Of a stretch of DNA of 64,000 nucleotides, positions 49,703-61,822 are shown piece by piece; the first letter of the stretch is position 1, and each line of letters starts with the position of its first letter. Both the position numbers and the translations under genes were made by a program. The notes under the pieces were generated by a model that did no database searches, was not told the DNA's origin, and was given only the letters and a program-made list of their open reading frames with translations. Source of the stretch: Chlorophyllum brunneum (lineage: Eukaryota; Basidiomycota; Agaricomycetes; Agaricales; Agaricaceae); the NCBI GenBank assembly GCA_963576785.1, contig OY756140.1:2666001-2730000 (forward strand). Direction: 5' to 3'.

Positions 49703-51054
49703 TCAGTGCGCGATCCAGCGCATCACAGGTTCGTTATCGCGGACGCCAGGCGCTCGCTCCACAAAAACACGAACAGGATTAGAATCCCTTGTACCTACGA
49801 TTTCTGTTTCAATAAGAAGCTCTCAGGCATGGCTTGTACACTTACTCGGGATGTCCACAAGAAGGTATCGGAATACAAAGTACCCGTCATTGTTCTTGCT
49901 CACCTTCAGCGTATGTAACATATCCAATAACGGATTGCAGTACTCACCCGAACAAGGTCAGCATGGACTTCACCTTCTGTGAAGGTTCGACTATCAGTTT
50001 TTATGAGTGACTCAGAACCCCCGCGCGACCCTTTGAGGGAGGAGAACATCCCAGCAAAATTCCACCCTTTGTTCTCTTCAAGTTTTTCTGCTTGCTTTTC
50101 TTGTTCCGTCGAGTCGGGCAGGGGCGGTGCAGCGACAGGTGCTCCGCTCAGGTATTTAAATGTCTGCTTTGATCGTTCCCATACATTCTCTGCCTGATCT
50201 TTGGTCCAAGCTATAGCTTCATCCAACGACAGCTCGGGTACATGCGCCAGCTTTTCCTGCATCCAGTGAGAGAAAGCTTCATAGTAGCCAGTCTCCGATG
50301 GCAAAGGCGTGGCGCCTTCGGGTCGGCCTTGAATATAGAATGTCATGATCATATGTTCCTGACCGTGAGCATCAATGAAAACTTGGGACGTAACATGTCG
50401 GTTCCGGTGTCGCGGACGAACGAGTGATGGTGGATTATTGTGGAATGTGAGAGGACCATTTAAATACTTAAGCACCTGAGAGTAACAGAATGCGACTCAG
50501 AGATACCAAGTTCCAATCGCAGGATGGAATGACGTACCCGTGGGTTGCGTTTGGTGCGTTCACAGGCATCCTTGAAGAGGTTCGTTGGGGAGTTGCTTGA
50601 ATACATTTCAGAAGTTATGGTGTATATTAGCAGTGCCGCAAGGCCCGCGCCGATGAGAATAACGGTTACGTTCTTCGTCTGGGCGGCCGTCCGCACAACT
50701 GTATCCAACAGACCAAGAAACAGTAAGGTTCAGGACGCCACCAACACATGCTTGCTACATACCCTTTCCCCCTGTGCTCAATTCTGACCATTTCTTTGCT
50801 TTTTCGCCATTACGTAGTGCTTGCTGTGAGATGCCAAGCTGGAAGGGTCCGACGGTGTCAGGTCGGGCAGATGAACGGCTATACTTCGTGTCAAGCGACT
50901 GAGAAAGATGTGATGGCTGGTTGTTCAAGTTGACGCTTTCTCCCTGCGTCGCATAATTCCGCGTTCGGTGTAGACACTGCAGAGAAAAACTAGCATGCGA
51001 CAGACTCCTCGAGCACGGAAGAAGTGACCGAAGAAAGGCACTTGGTACGCTCAT
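49703..51054 (-). CDS. TIM21: TIM21, presequence translocase subunit
   Basis: The start MSVPSAFLRSLLPCSRSLSH is an Arg/Ser-rich presequence. A mitochondrial inner-membrane helix (VILIGAGLAALLIYTITSEM) follows, with the linker WSELSTGGK before it. The intermembrane-space domain reads FKDACERTKRNPRVLKYLNG, VTSQVFIDAHGQEHMIMTFY and ends SKNNDGYFVFRYLLVDIPS, then RVFVERAPGVRD and NEPVMRWIAH. TIM21 links the TIM23 translocase to TOM22 and to respiratory complexes. The upstream ATG at 51165 is not used: a good presequence begins at 51054. The C-terminus needs three short introns. Confidence 0.93.
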
Positions 51055-51186
51055 GGCGAAGATGAAGTAAATTGTATGGCCAGTCGTACCTGCTATTTTG
51101 GGAAGCACAGGTATACAGACGTAAATAACGCGCGGCTGACGGTCCGAGTATCTCACAGAGCTCATAAGGTGGAACGAGAGTAGATC

Positions 51187-52323
51187 CTAAGCCGCTACGC
51201 CTTGCAAACGCCTCCTTTCCTCTTCCTCCATCCTCTTCTGTAAAGTCACTCTAGCAGGAACGATATTCCTCCTCTCTGTCGTGATCTTGAAGTCAAAATG
51301 ACCAACTCCAAGCGCTTTCAGAGTCTTCCTCTCCACAATACTATAGTCATCCTCGTTATCCCTCGAAAGTAGGAAAGGCTGCTTAAGGGAAACAGGAGGA
51401 TTGGTGATAACTCGCGGTGTCCGAAGATGATTCTTGGACGCGGAGTGCAACATGAGAGGGTGCATCAAGACGACATCACCCACGTCACCCGTCAGCTCAA
51501 CGAACTGGGAGCAGCGCTGACCAGCTTCAAGGTGAGACCAATAGCCTGGGTCATCTTTGGGTTCCTGGTAAGATGAAGTCGATGGAACGAAGGCCTGTCC
51601 CCCAGGCCTGACACCTTCAGGATGACTAGCAAGGTAATTTGCAATGAGGTCAATCCCATCGGTGGCAATCGTAGTACCCCCGCCTCGGGGTAGAATGTCG
51701 GAATAGATAGGTATGACGAGAAGTCCTTGCTCAGGGGAATCTAGGAAGTGAATCTACGCGGGAAGCCCGTCAGAAAATTGGAAAGCTCTTAATGGCAAGA
51801 GTGATTGAATCTCACAAAAAAATCCCCATCCACATGCCAGTTGTCCAGATCTTTGGGGTGGAGGGACTGAACCCGTCGCGCGTATTCCTCCGTTCCTAAG
51901 TTGACGATGAAAGAATCCCCCCATGTTGCAGATTTCTCATCAATCCGTTCTTCGCCTCCAAGAAGATCCTTCATGGCAGCCCACGCCTGTTAATGCAAAG
52001 TATTACATTGAGAGGGATAGGCCAGATTATCAGCAAGACCTCCTCACCTTCGGTGCGAAATCGGCCACTCTCACTCGGTTAAGCCAAGGCATGTGAATTC
52101 TTTCTTTCGTCCAGGTCGACTTGTCATTAGGATCTAATCCAAGACGAACCCACAGCTCAGACGTGAACTCGGTTGCTTGCTCGCGAGTGAACGCATTCTT
52201 AATGATGATAAAACCGTGTTCCAGGAAATGATTAACCTGTTCAGCTGTGTCATAGCATTGAGGATCTGAAGACTGAATAGGAATTAAGGACCTGCCAGTG
52301 AGGTAATCGTATTTCTTGACCAT
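51187..52323 (-). CDS. Phytanoyl-CoA dioxygenase (PhyH)-like Fe(II)/2-oxoglutarate oxygenase
   Basis: The start is MVKKYDYLTGRSLIPIQSSD. FLEHGFIIIKNAFTREQATE is the PhyH N-terminal pattern. The iron ligands are visible: HVDGDFF (H-x-D) near 51810-51830 and a distal His in VVLMHPLMLHSASKNHL, followed by RTPRVITNPP, where the Arg binds 2-oxoglutarate. The protein ends RMEEEERRRLQGVAA, a helical charged tail. Two introns (about 51756-51816 and 51989-52047) interrupt it. Substrate is unknown; fungal PhyH-like proteins act on lipids, secondary metabolites or unidentified small molecules. No biosynthetic cluster surrounds it. Confidence 0.85.
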
Positions 52324-52616
52324 GGAGTTGACTGCTATGGTGTCAATTAGATGCTAACGGGTGGATGCGAAGCAATGGACTAGTCCATGTGGCAATCGCA
52401 GTAGATATGGGAAGCTCGAAGGACTCTAACAGGTCACGCTTTGAGATGGAATCTGGGGAATCTGTGCTATCGGATGATTCTCGGTTGTCGGAGGTCGACG
52501 CGGTTAGCTTGCCGACTCGAGTCAATGTGTAGGCAGTACAAAGAACGCTGCTGAGTATATTTAACCTGTTTATGAACATGGGGTTGAGGCTTCTATGGAT
52601 ATCCGACCGATGAATG

Positions 52617-53686
52617 TTATTTCTTGAGGTCTGTCATATTCTTCAAAACGGACTCCTTCAACTGTCGGGTGGGGTGCCTGTTAGTGACATGTGAAAGTCG
52701 TAAAGCATCCTTTGAACTGACCGCAGGACTGGGACAATCTGGACCAACATAATTGAGGACAAAATTTGTTGCCACCCAGTCACTCTCAACGCTTCCTAGG
52801 TCACGAAGGATCAGTGCACGGGGTTTCCCTCTTTGTGGGGCCGGGAGGAAAATATCGAAAGCCGTGTGCTTGGCTAAAGGTGAGTTTGGGAACAGGCCAG
52901 AAAGTTTCCTGATGGGAGAGCCTTCTTGGATTACTTGTTCCTCTGTCAGCTCTCCGCTCTGTTTAGCTTTCAATAAGCGAGTATTCAGAGCGCGGACGAA
53001 GGCGTCTCGCAGGTGGGTGTAGCCGGTTGACCGAGTAGGGACTAAGAACATCGGAATTTGGTATACTGTAATGACAGGAATAAAATTCATAAATACCACT
53101 CACTGATCCGAATGACACAGGCAGTGTTTTGAACAATGTACTCAATTTTCTGCTCTGGGGTCATATCTTGCGTGACCTATGACGACATTGGGATCAGCGG
53201 GAAGGGTTCATGGTACCGAGTGAATCGGTGAACGAACGCGGAGGTCGGGATTTTGCAGGTCGGCGTACAGGCCAACGGAGTACACCTTCATGTTAATGAA
53301 CGAGACCGTTCGTACACCAATTCCAACGAGAGTTAAAGGGGGAATGGGGACTTTGGCCGGAACGCGGATCGTCTTAGGGAATGCAATTGAGGTTGCGGGA
53401 TCGACTGGAATGGCGCGTAGTGATTAGATGACTTGGGTATTTGTGCCAATAACTCACCGAGTTTATCTTCACTCTCTTCTGCCTTGACGGCCGGCTTCGT
53501 GCTAGCATCGGAGTATACGGTTGTGGTAAGGGCCAGAGAGGCTGCTAGTGCCAGAGTGCTGCCCCATAGAAATGGTTTTGATAATCTTGTTGAGTGCTGG
53601 CCTGTGGAGCTGGAATATGTGCGGGACGAGGCAAGACGACCGGCGCGACGGCAACTGTTGGCTACGAGGCGTGCGAGAAGCGACAT
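52617..53686 (-). CDS. AIM18/AIM46-like mitochondrial chalcone-isomerase-fold protein
   Basis: The start MSLLARLVANSCRRAGRLAS (53686) is a strong mitochondrial presequence. A hydrophobic segment (FLWGSTLALAASLALTTTVY) follows, then a chalcone-isomerase-like domain: SIAFPKTIRVPAKVPIPPLT, LVGIGVRTVSFINMKVYSVG, LYADLQNPDLRV. The later part reads GYTHLRDAFVRALNTRL, KLSGLFPNSPLAKHT, and ends ALKESVLKNMTDLKK, which needs the intron at about 52670-52723 to restore. Yeast AIM18/AIM46 share this fold and lie in the inner-membrane region; no catalytic role is known. It is divergent from BLM10, 236 bp between start codons. Confidence 0.85.
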
Positions 53687-53922
53687 TTCGGGACAAGAAG
53701 ACGGAGGGGCTACAGGAAAAAGGAAGGTCACGTGTATGGAACACAAGCATCACTATCTGTCATCTGAGGACGCGTACACGGCTAACTTGTCATCCTCTGA
53801 TCGAATTCACTGCCTTTTCTGAACCGCTCCCCAGACGCGTCACCAGGCCTCGTAAGCTCTCCATCCACACATAAATATCCTCTCTCGGCCCATCTGTGTA
53901 TGTCATATCTCCTCCTACTACC
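53687..53922. promoter_or_regulatory. Bidirectional promoter region, AIM18-like and BLM10 genes
   Basis: The 236-bp spacer between the two start codons must hold both promoters. No clear TATA box; ACATAAATATCC at about 53870 is AT-rich. Confidence 0.4.
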
Positions 53923-56900
53923 ATGGAGGCCATAACTCAAGCGCTAGCTCCCTTCCTTACTTCTGTACTGACCGACACTTCCAATGAAGTCTACTCTGCT
54001 GATTTAGGCATGGATGACGATGATGCCTCCGTCTTTGGTTCTGTCCAGGAGGATGATGAGCAATCATGGCTTGAGGAGAAGCGCGGGTCCTTGCAGACGT
54101 ATCTGGATTCTATCCCCTACAAGTGTGAATCCTTTGAAGAAATGCAAGAGAAACTCGAATTCATAGTTGGAAAACTATATATTGCTGCAAAGGCCAGAAA
54201 CTGGCAGCTTGTCACTTCCTGGGATGGCCTTCTCCAATGGTGCGTTGTGTTGGGTATTCGCACACTTCCTTGATCCAACAGCCCACAGCTGGCTCCTCAT
54301 GCGATATCCATTGCTCAAATCTACGCGCGCGAAGCTTGTACAGTTCTACTACGAACTCTGTCTCCTCCCTGGGATTGATACCCGCACCCTGAGAAGTTGG
54401 TCTGACATGATTTCTCGTCTCTGCAACAACAAACCTGGGCAGAAGCGTAAACTTGAGTCTTCTGACCTTGAACTCCCCTGGAAACCATTATGGCGAGCAA
54501 TGCAAAGAGACCTTTGGAGCGATTCTGGGTAAGCCTGCTATCACTCCTTGTTTGGCACCTAGCTCAAGCCCACCGTAGCAAACATGTCGCCAGCTTTTAC
54601 CTAGACATCGCCGTTCAATGCAAACCCTTCTTCCCAGCGCATGAGATACCGTACATGCTGGAGACATTCCTTCCACTTCTTACATTCGATGTGAGTTATC
54701 GGCTCTGTAACACGTAGTCATAACTCATCTTCAACTATAGACGGTCCTGACAATGGCTACTGTCATGACTTCTTTCCTTCCTCAAACTCACGCAGACACT
54801 TATCTCCCTCCTATTTTTAAGATATGGGAAGCCTTTAACTCCGCATCCCTTGACGAGAAATTCATGGAGCTCGCAGGAGATTTGTCACGAGACCACATAT
54901 CCGGACCAGGAGGCCACCACGGTAGCGAAGGCACAGCTCGTTGGAAAGACGTTGGTATATGGACTGATGAACAGTGGAACCTGTTGACCAGCAAAGGTTT
55001 GAATATGATGGGTGTGTCTGGCCAGCCCTGATCGAGAGAAGAATACCTGACCATGATGCCCTTTCACAGCTGTTCCTGTTGGTTCTTCGAAGGTACAACC
55101 TCTGTAACTTGAGCGTTCATCCGTTTCTGAAATATTATGCCTATCAGACATCCTCTTCGACGGCCTCTCATGCCGATGTCTCGCTTGAGAAGCCGCCGAA
55201 GTCGGTTAGGACACCAAATAAGATCAGTGCGTGCTACTCCTGAGATATTGTCGATAAGTCCTCATATATGATAGGTGCATTGGCGAAGATATTTGTCTAC
55301 TCTATGTCTATCGACGGCGAAGTACGCGTCCCGACTCCTTCCCATCTGAAAAATGGTAGATTGCACAAGCAAACCGGACATCTTGCGGGCTCAAAAGCCT
55401 TGGATAGCCTTGATAAACTGATCACCTGTACCGAGTCTTTTTTCCATCCATCCAATTCCGGACCCTGGACTGCGCTGGTATGTTGTCCAGCTGAACTTAC
55501 TATGGTTGCTTTAATTACGAAGTGCCCAGCTCACCGCCTTTGTCCACTTCTTGGCATCGCATTTCTTCAGACGTGCCAAAGAAGAAGAATTAGATAGCTG
55601 TAAGACTCCTCAGGTGAGTCCTACCTTATTTACACTGTGCCTATCTCTCAGGTGTGTCTCAGGAACACCGACTTACACCAGGGCTTCGCCGAGTTTTCGT
55701 TCAGATCCTCCGTACCCCTTGTCTACTTGCCATGTTCTCCAAAGATCCTCTTTCGTTGGGATTTGCCCAGGGGTGCCTACGTCAACTTGCCTTTTTAGAG
55801 CCAGACTTGGTTATGCCGGAGCTATTAGAGAGAGCATACAATGGCCTGGAGGTAGTTAACGAGACGCATAGAACAACAGCGGTGCTCGGTATGCTTGCTT
55901 CTGTCGCTCACCCCCTAACAACGGAGAAAACTTGGCTTGGAGGTCAGAAACACATTGTGCCGCTTCTTGAACTTTGCATTCCCGGCATTGACTTGGTGAG
56001 GCCCAATGTAATGACATACGTGGCGGCTAAAGAGGTTCCAATATTGATGCAGAATGATCCCGTCAAGACTGTTTGCGCAACCATGTTCATCACCGGAGTG
56101 GCGCAGAACATCAAGATAGGAGATCTCTCGATGCACCACTCAGGCGTTGCGCTATCTGGCGATGTTCCTCCAGAAGAAGTCATGGATGTCGACGAAGATC
56201 CTGAATTGTTACCTGGAGGAACTGAAATGGGAACAATGCCCAAACTCAGTCGACAAGAAGAGCGTTCCCTGGCCCGTGACAGCACCGCGGCATTTGCTGA
56301 CTGGGTTACGTCGCTTTTCCGGCGCGTCCTGGCCTTGTACGAGAATTTACCTGAAGAAGGAGGCAAAAAAGGCACGACAGGCGGGAAACTAGAGGAGACC
56401 GTCCTCAAATCCATCAGAAATATGATGGATGTCGTTTGTCTCCATTTATCAGATCAATTGTTTGATCTTGTGCTCAACCTGGTCTATGACTATGCCACCG
56501 CCAACGCGAAATCCAATGCTGTTCGTGCGTTTGGTCAGCTTATTGCCTGTTTGGCAAGGGTTCAACCAGAAAAGACTCTGGCACGATTCCTCCCTTTCTG
56601 CAAGGCTCAGATAGAAGAAGAGCTGCGCCATGGTGCATCAAGTGTACGAACAACATCTACGCATATGGCTGTTCCTTCGGACACGACTCTGCATTGGAGT
56701 GAGTGTTCATGTGTATCATCAAATCGCCTTTCTGCTGACCTCGAAATCAGACATGGCAATTCTGCGCGGTTGCTTCGGCTACGGTGGCGTTGCAGTGAGT
56801 GGTAATTGGTGTGAGGAAGGCTTAGTTTGATGAACGGACCACCCTCTAGCTACTCAAGCATAAGGACGATGTCGTCAATCTTCTCTCGCTGCTTGTGGAG

Positions 56901-59900
56901 AAGACCAAGAGCGAACGCGGATATACTGGGACTGGCCGCCTTCTCACAAGGACGCTCCATACACTGGCTGGTGTCTATCCTTTGAACGGGCATTTTGTGA
57001 ACGATGAGGAATGGGAGGATCCAAGTACGCTGGTCGACTATGCTTCGGCTCAGACGCCACTAACAAATGCTACACCAGATTTTAAAGCTAACCATAATCT
57101 GTATTGGGGAAAACTCTATGATGCGAAGGACGTCGTTATCAACTGGCATGGTCCGTATATACACGGCGGTTAAGGGTTTCCTTGACTAATACTATACACC
57201 CCGAACAGTACCGACTGACGTAGAAGTGGCGTGTGTCATGGAGATCATCGATAGGATCACTACACCTGCATTAGACAAAGTCGAAGAGCTACTTGGGACG
57301 ACATCTACCTGGGATGGTGTGGCACGAAATGATTTCTGCAGGTGAGTCGCAAAAATACCGCTGGGTGAGATTTCTCATTGCAGTAGATACCTTCATGTTG
57401 TGCGAGCCACTTGGATCGGCCTGCCCACTATCTACAAAGAGCAGTATCGAGAAAGCCCCAACCCGTGCCTGAATACCGCGATAGAAAGTCCAGAGCTCGT
57501 CATAAGCCACCTTGACGTTCAGGCTGGGTTCACATTGACCGATCCGAGGGATCCGCGTTATCAGTTTGTGCTGGGCGCGCGCAGAAGGTTTGGCGAAGTT
57601 AGCCAAAGGGCCTCATCCGCACTGCGGAAGAACACAGGAGGAGAGGACCACACAGATGCGATCATCAGCGTAACAAGAGCAATTGACACCTACCTCCTTG
57701 GGTATGGTTTGAGCAGATCTGATTTTGATTCCATCCAGAAGAATTATGCGCATGCCAGAGAGTGGGTGCCTCAGCCGTCACTTCGTGTGAAGAATACTCA
57801 AAGTTTGGTGCCTTCAGTGGAGGTCGTACATGGCTGCGGCAAAAGGAACTTTCAAGATTGGTCTTCGTGAAACGTGCACGTGTGTACCACAGTGGTCGGG
57901 TATACATGCATTCCTTGTATCGTCGCCGATCAGAACTCGACGATAGACTTCTCAACGAATTGGCGGAACTCTCGCTATCGCCCTATACACGGATTAGGAG
58001 GTAGGCTATTCGTTTGGCGGTGTTGGGTCATAAAACTCATGTAATGGACCATCATCAGGCAAGCACAGAGCGTCTTCCACAACGTGTCTGGGGTATGTTC
58101 GCTGGTTGGAGCCAACCTGAATCAGCAAAGCTGATGGCGTGCCAACAGTATTATATCCGATCGACACGCTTTGTCCTGCCCACCTTGTACAATGCTCTGG
58201 GCAAAGGTAATGACCCCGATCGGATGAAAGGAGCTCTCTACATCCTGTGGAACAAGGGTATTGGTAAGTGAGGCGACATTAGTTCTGCCACAACGCTAAG
58301 CTTTTTTCATCTGTAGCCGCTTATGCATTGACAGGTTTGGTATATTTCCACTGCAGGCAGCGTGTAACGTTCTGAAACGGTGGACATCAGATCAGGGTTT
58401 ACATTCTCGATACTTACTTTCCCTGCTAGGGTGTCAGGACGAGGAGAAGGTGATACCTATCCCTTGCGGCATTTGACCCGCGCCACTGACACGGTCTCTC
58501 TTCAGCCTTCCATACAGAAGCTTGTGTCGAACGTGGCGACCGATTGTTTGAACCTGATCAATGAAAATACTATCCACACTGAGGCATATACCATGGAAAC
58601 GCCTCGACTATACGCAGTACTCCACGACTTAGAGAGTGAATTCTCGGAGAACCTCGTAGATAGCGACTTATTGAACGAGGCCACATGCAGAGGCCAGCTC
58701 CGGTTTGAGCAACGGAACAAGATACACCACGAAACGGTGCGAAATTCTTCCTCTTCCAGTGACTACCTCTAAAGTCGACGGGTCAGGTCGCGAGTGTTTT
58801 AGATATAGCGGTCAAACCCACGACTCATGTGAGTTCATTACATGAAAATTCTAATAGTATGCTCAAAAGATAACAGTGGCGCTATGTTCAAATGTCACTT
58901 AATTTTCTCTCTGGCCTACTCCGCCGAGACGTCCCAGTATTGCCTCAGGTTTCTCAGTTTTTCATAGGTCAATGTACCAGCCCACAACCGACCATACGTG
59001 CCACAGCTCAGAAGTCTGTCGCTCAACCTGTGACCAATAGTATCTTACTAACTGACAATTCGTTAAGTGCATTGCGTAAACTAATGTTGCATGTCAAATT
59101 TCGGACATATTCAAGGACTAAAGAGGAGCTTTGGTACGGGGAGTGGCGCAATCCCATCGCGGAGGAAGTTGCGGTTGTGGAGCCTGAAACGTTTTTAAAA
59201 AGGCTCCAGCTCTCTGGAAATGTCCCAGAAAAGTTGGTCCCACTTTACCTTGGCTCATATTTTTTCTGACTCCCGGACACCAGTGGATTTTACTTCGATA
59301 AGGTGCCAACAGGCTTCTTGGCTTGGAACAAAACGGTCAAAGGCTATAAACCTGTAAATGGCGATCAGTCTCCCTTCGTCTGGGATCCGGAATCACAGCC
59401 AGCTCTTGATACACTCGAAGCCACGTTACTTCAACCTGAACATTTCAGCAGAATGGTCTCGCTATGGAGTCAAGAAACAGGCAAAGGCTCCGGGAGTCTT
59501 GATGTCCGATCGGAGAACATATGTTTGATCAAGAGTTCGAGTCCGTGATGATATAAGTCTATATCTTAATTTTATCTGACAATTTGCGCCATGCAGCGAA
59601 AATGCTTATTCGATATGACCTCGACGGCATATTCGAGGTAATAGAGCCTCTGCTCTCGGATACTGACAAATACAAACAACGTGCAGGGGCAGAAATATGG
59701 GCCGGATTCATGCGTGGTAAGTCCCATTGTGGTTTCTTCGGGACTGGATGGATCCCTTACACAAATTAGGTTCCAAGCATTGGTCGCGGAAGAGGAGGGC
59801 GAAGCTCTGGAAGTGGACAGCGGGACAACTTAACAACATACTCAACAACATTAAGCCAGAAACCATGTCCTTTTGGGAGACATTATTCTTAGTGGGTCAT

Positions 59901-61822
59901 CCACCATCCATTTCTGTGCCTCTGAAGAGGTCCTTGACATTGTCATAGTGGGTTTTGGGTGACCGCGATCCCCGCCGAAACCAACCTTTGACCGACTGGA
60001 TACTGTCGCTTCCTCTCGAATTCATCGGAGATTCGGCCTTCGAAAGTTCGTGTTCTCTGAACTAGCTCGCTTGCATGGACTTACGAGCCACTTGGCCCCC
60101 AGTGAAGAAATCCGTCTCGCTTCTGAACATCTTCGCCTCGAGCACTGGCATATTCTTCAATCCCGTTTCTGACAAGTACGTTAGAATTATTCTCAACAAC
60201 GCCAACACTGGGTATGCGGAAGTACGTCGCGTTCTCCCATCAAAGCTCATCCGGCTAATCTAGCCTGAAAGATCCGTAATGCGTTCTGTCATACCCTTCG
60301 CACCATCACACAGAATCAATGGCAGCCTTGGCATCCTTCCGTTCACGCTTTTCTTGTAGCTTGCAGCTCGGGGAGTGACCCATTACTAATTCAGTGAGTA
60401 TTCAGGGTCACCCAACTGGCGCGGCACTGACACTGTTAGCAGCGAGGCACGATACAAAGGACGAATAGAAGAAATTCTGAGGGAGATGCCAAAATGGAGG
60501 GAAGAACGCCTTCCCCCTCCTCGTGTCAGCCAATCTGAGGTAAATTTGGTGCTCTTATCATCGACCCCCTCAGTTGACCCTGATTGGCATCACAGTATGA
60601 CAAAGTTGGACTGACTTGTAAGTCACAGACCTACTTCTGCTTCTTGAGTCTGACTCTTGTATAGTACTGGAGTGGCTTTGGGTTTCGGCCCATAGTCCTC
60701 AGGTTTCCACAATATTTCCATACGCCGTCCCAATGCTGTGAGTTCGTTCAACTTTGGGATCGTCTGAGTTGGATATCACAACTCGATTTAGTCCTGAAAT
60801 CCTTCGCATGTCAGAGCTCAATGACAGCTCGGATCTGCACACTTACAGTACTGCCGTTCTGTATGTGCTCTCGGCAGTGTCGCCACCTATAGAATATGTA
60901 GAAGCTATTTTGTCCAATTTCGTCTCCGCTATCAAATCAACAACGGTGGGTGTAGTCTTGGCATGCATTAATCTTATCATGGCCTCATGATGTCTTATTT
61001 ACTTCTAGTCCTGGCGCACCCGACTCCAAGCACTGCCGACTCTGGTGGTGTTCTTCTACCGGAACCTTCTCTTCATCTCACAAGATGGAGTGTCCAGTGT
61101 GATGGAGGTCCTCATGGAATGTCTTGCCGATGAGAATGTCGAAGTGAGGGAAATGGCTTCTAAGACGTTAGCGGGAGTTGTTCGATGCTCTCAGCGGCAA
61201 AGTATCATCCCATTAAAGGTATAATTTCCAGACTAGCCATGTGTAATAATAGCACTGAACGGGTGTTGCAGAATCGCTTCGTCTCCCTGGCCAAGAAATC
61301 CTCACTTCCGCCGAGGCGTGACGCCGGTTATACAGACGCAATGCGCACTCTGCATTCCGCTATTCTGGGATTGTGTGCACTAGTCGAGAGCGTACCTTAC
61401 TCCGTTGAATCTTGGATGCCACCTTTGACAGAAGGTAACGTATTCGCGACCTACACCTGATTCACAACTGGACTCAAAGGCTTGTAGTGCTTGCGGTTCA
61501 CGCCACAGATCCACCTCCAATTGCAACGACGATTAGAAAGTGTGCATCTGAATTCAAGAAGGTACGTCTAGAATTTTTTACACCTTCGCAGCTCTTCTGA
61601 CAAAATCATAGACACATCAGGTAAGTTGAAATTGGGCGCATGATCAGAACGCCACTGAGCGAAGACCGGGATCAGGACACCTGGCACAAGGACCAGCTTC
61701 TCTTCGATGAAGACCAGCTGCAAAACCTTTCGACCATGCTTGTTGGAACGTCGTACTGTGAGCTTTCCTCTAGGCTCCTTGTGGAAAACACCTGTGCTGA
61801 TGATTGTACTAGATGCTTAATC
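53923..61822 (+). CDS. BLM10: BLM10/PA200 proteasome activator
   Basis: The ATG at 53923 (MEAITQALAPFLTSVLTD) starts a very large HEAT-repeat protein spread over about 7.9 kb and many exons. Matching segments include FEEMQEKLEFIVGKLYIAAK, LQTHADTYLPP-type helices at 54770, VQCKPFFPAHEIPYMLETFL, ARWKDVGIWTDEQWNLL, GCLRQLAFLEPDLVMPELLE, GALYILWNKGI and FKKTHQDTWHKDQLLFDEDQ near the end. The last coding exon is 8 nt: intron 61759-61814 joins TAC T to AT GCT TAA, so the protein ends in Tyr-Tyr-Ala. This is the HbYX-type tail that docks into the alpha ring of the 20S proteasome. Read-through without splicing would give a 55-residue unrelated tail ending at 61987, so that ending is rejected. The protein opens the 20S gate and has nuclear roles in acetyl-histone turnover and repair in other eukaryotes. 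Confidence 0.93.

Noticed and set aside
51187..52323. Secondary-metabolite cluster around the PhyH-like oxygenase
   Set aside because: Its neighbours are TIM21 and an AIM18-like protein, both housekeeping. No synthase, P450 or transporter lies nearby.
52343..52579. Minus-strand frame of 78 codons with a hydrophobic start, between the PhyH-like and AIM18-like genes
   Set aside because: It fills a promoter-sized gap of 293 bp. It could be a small gene, but nothing supports it beyond an open frame.
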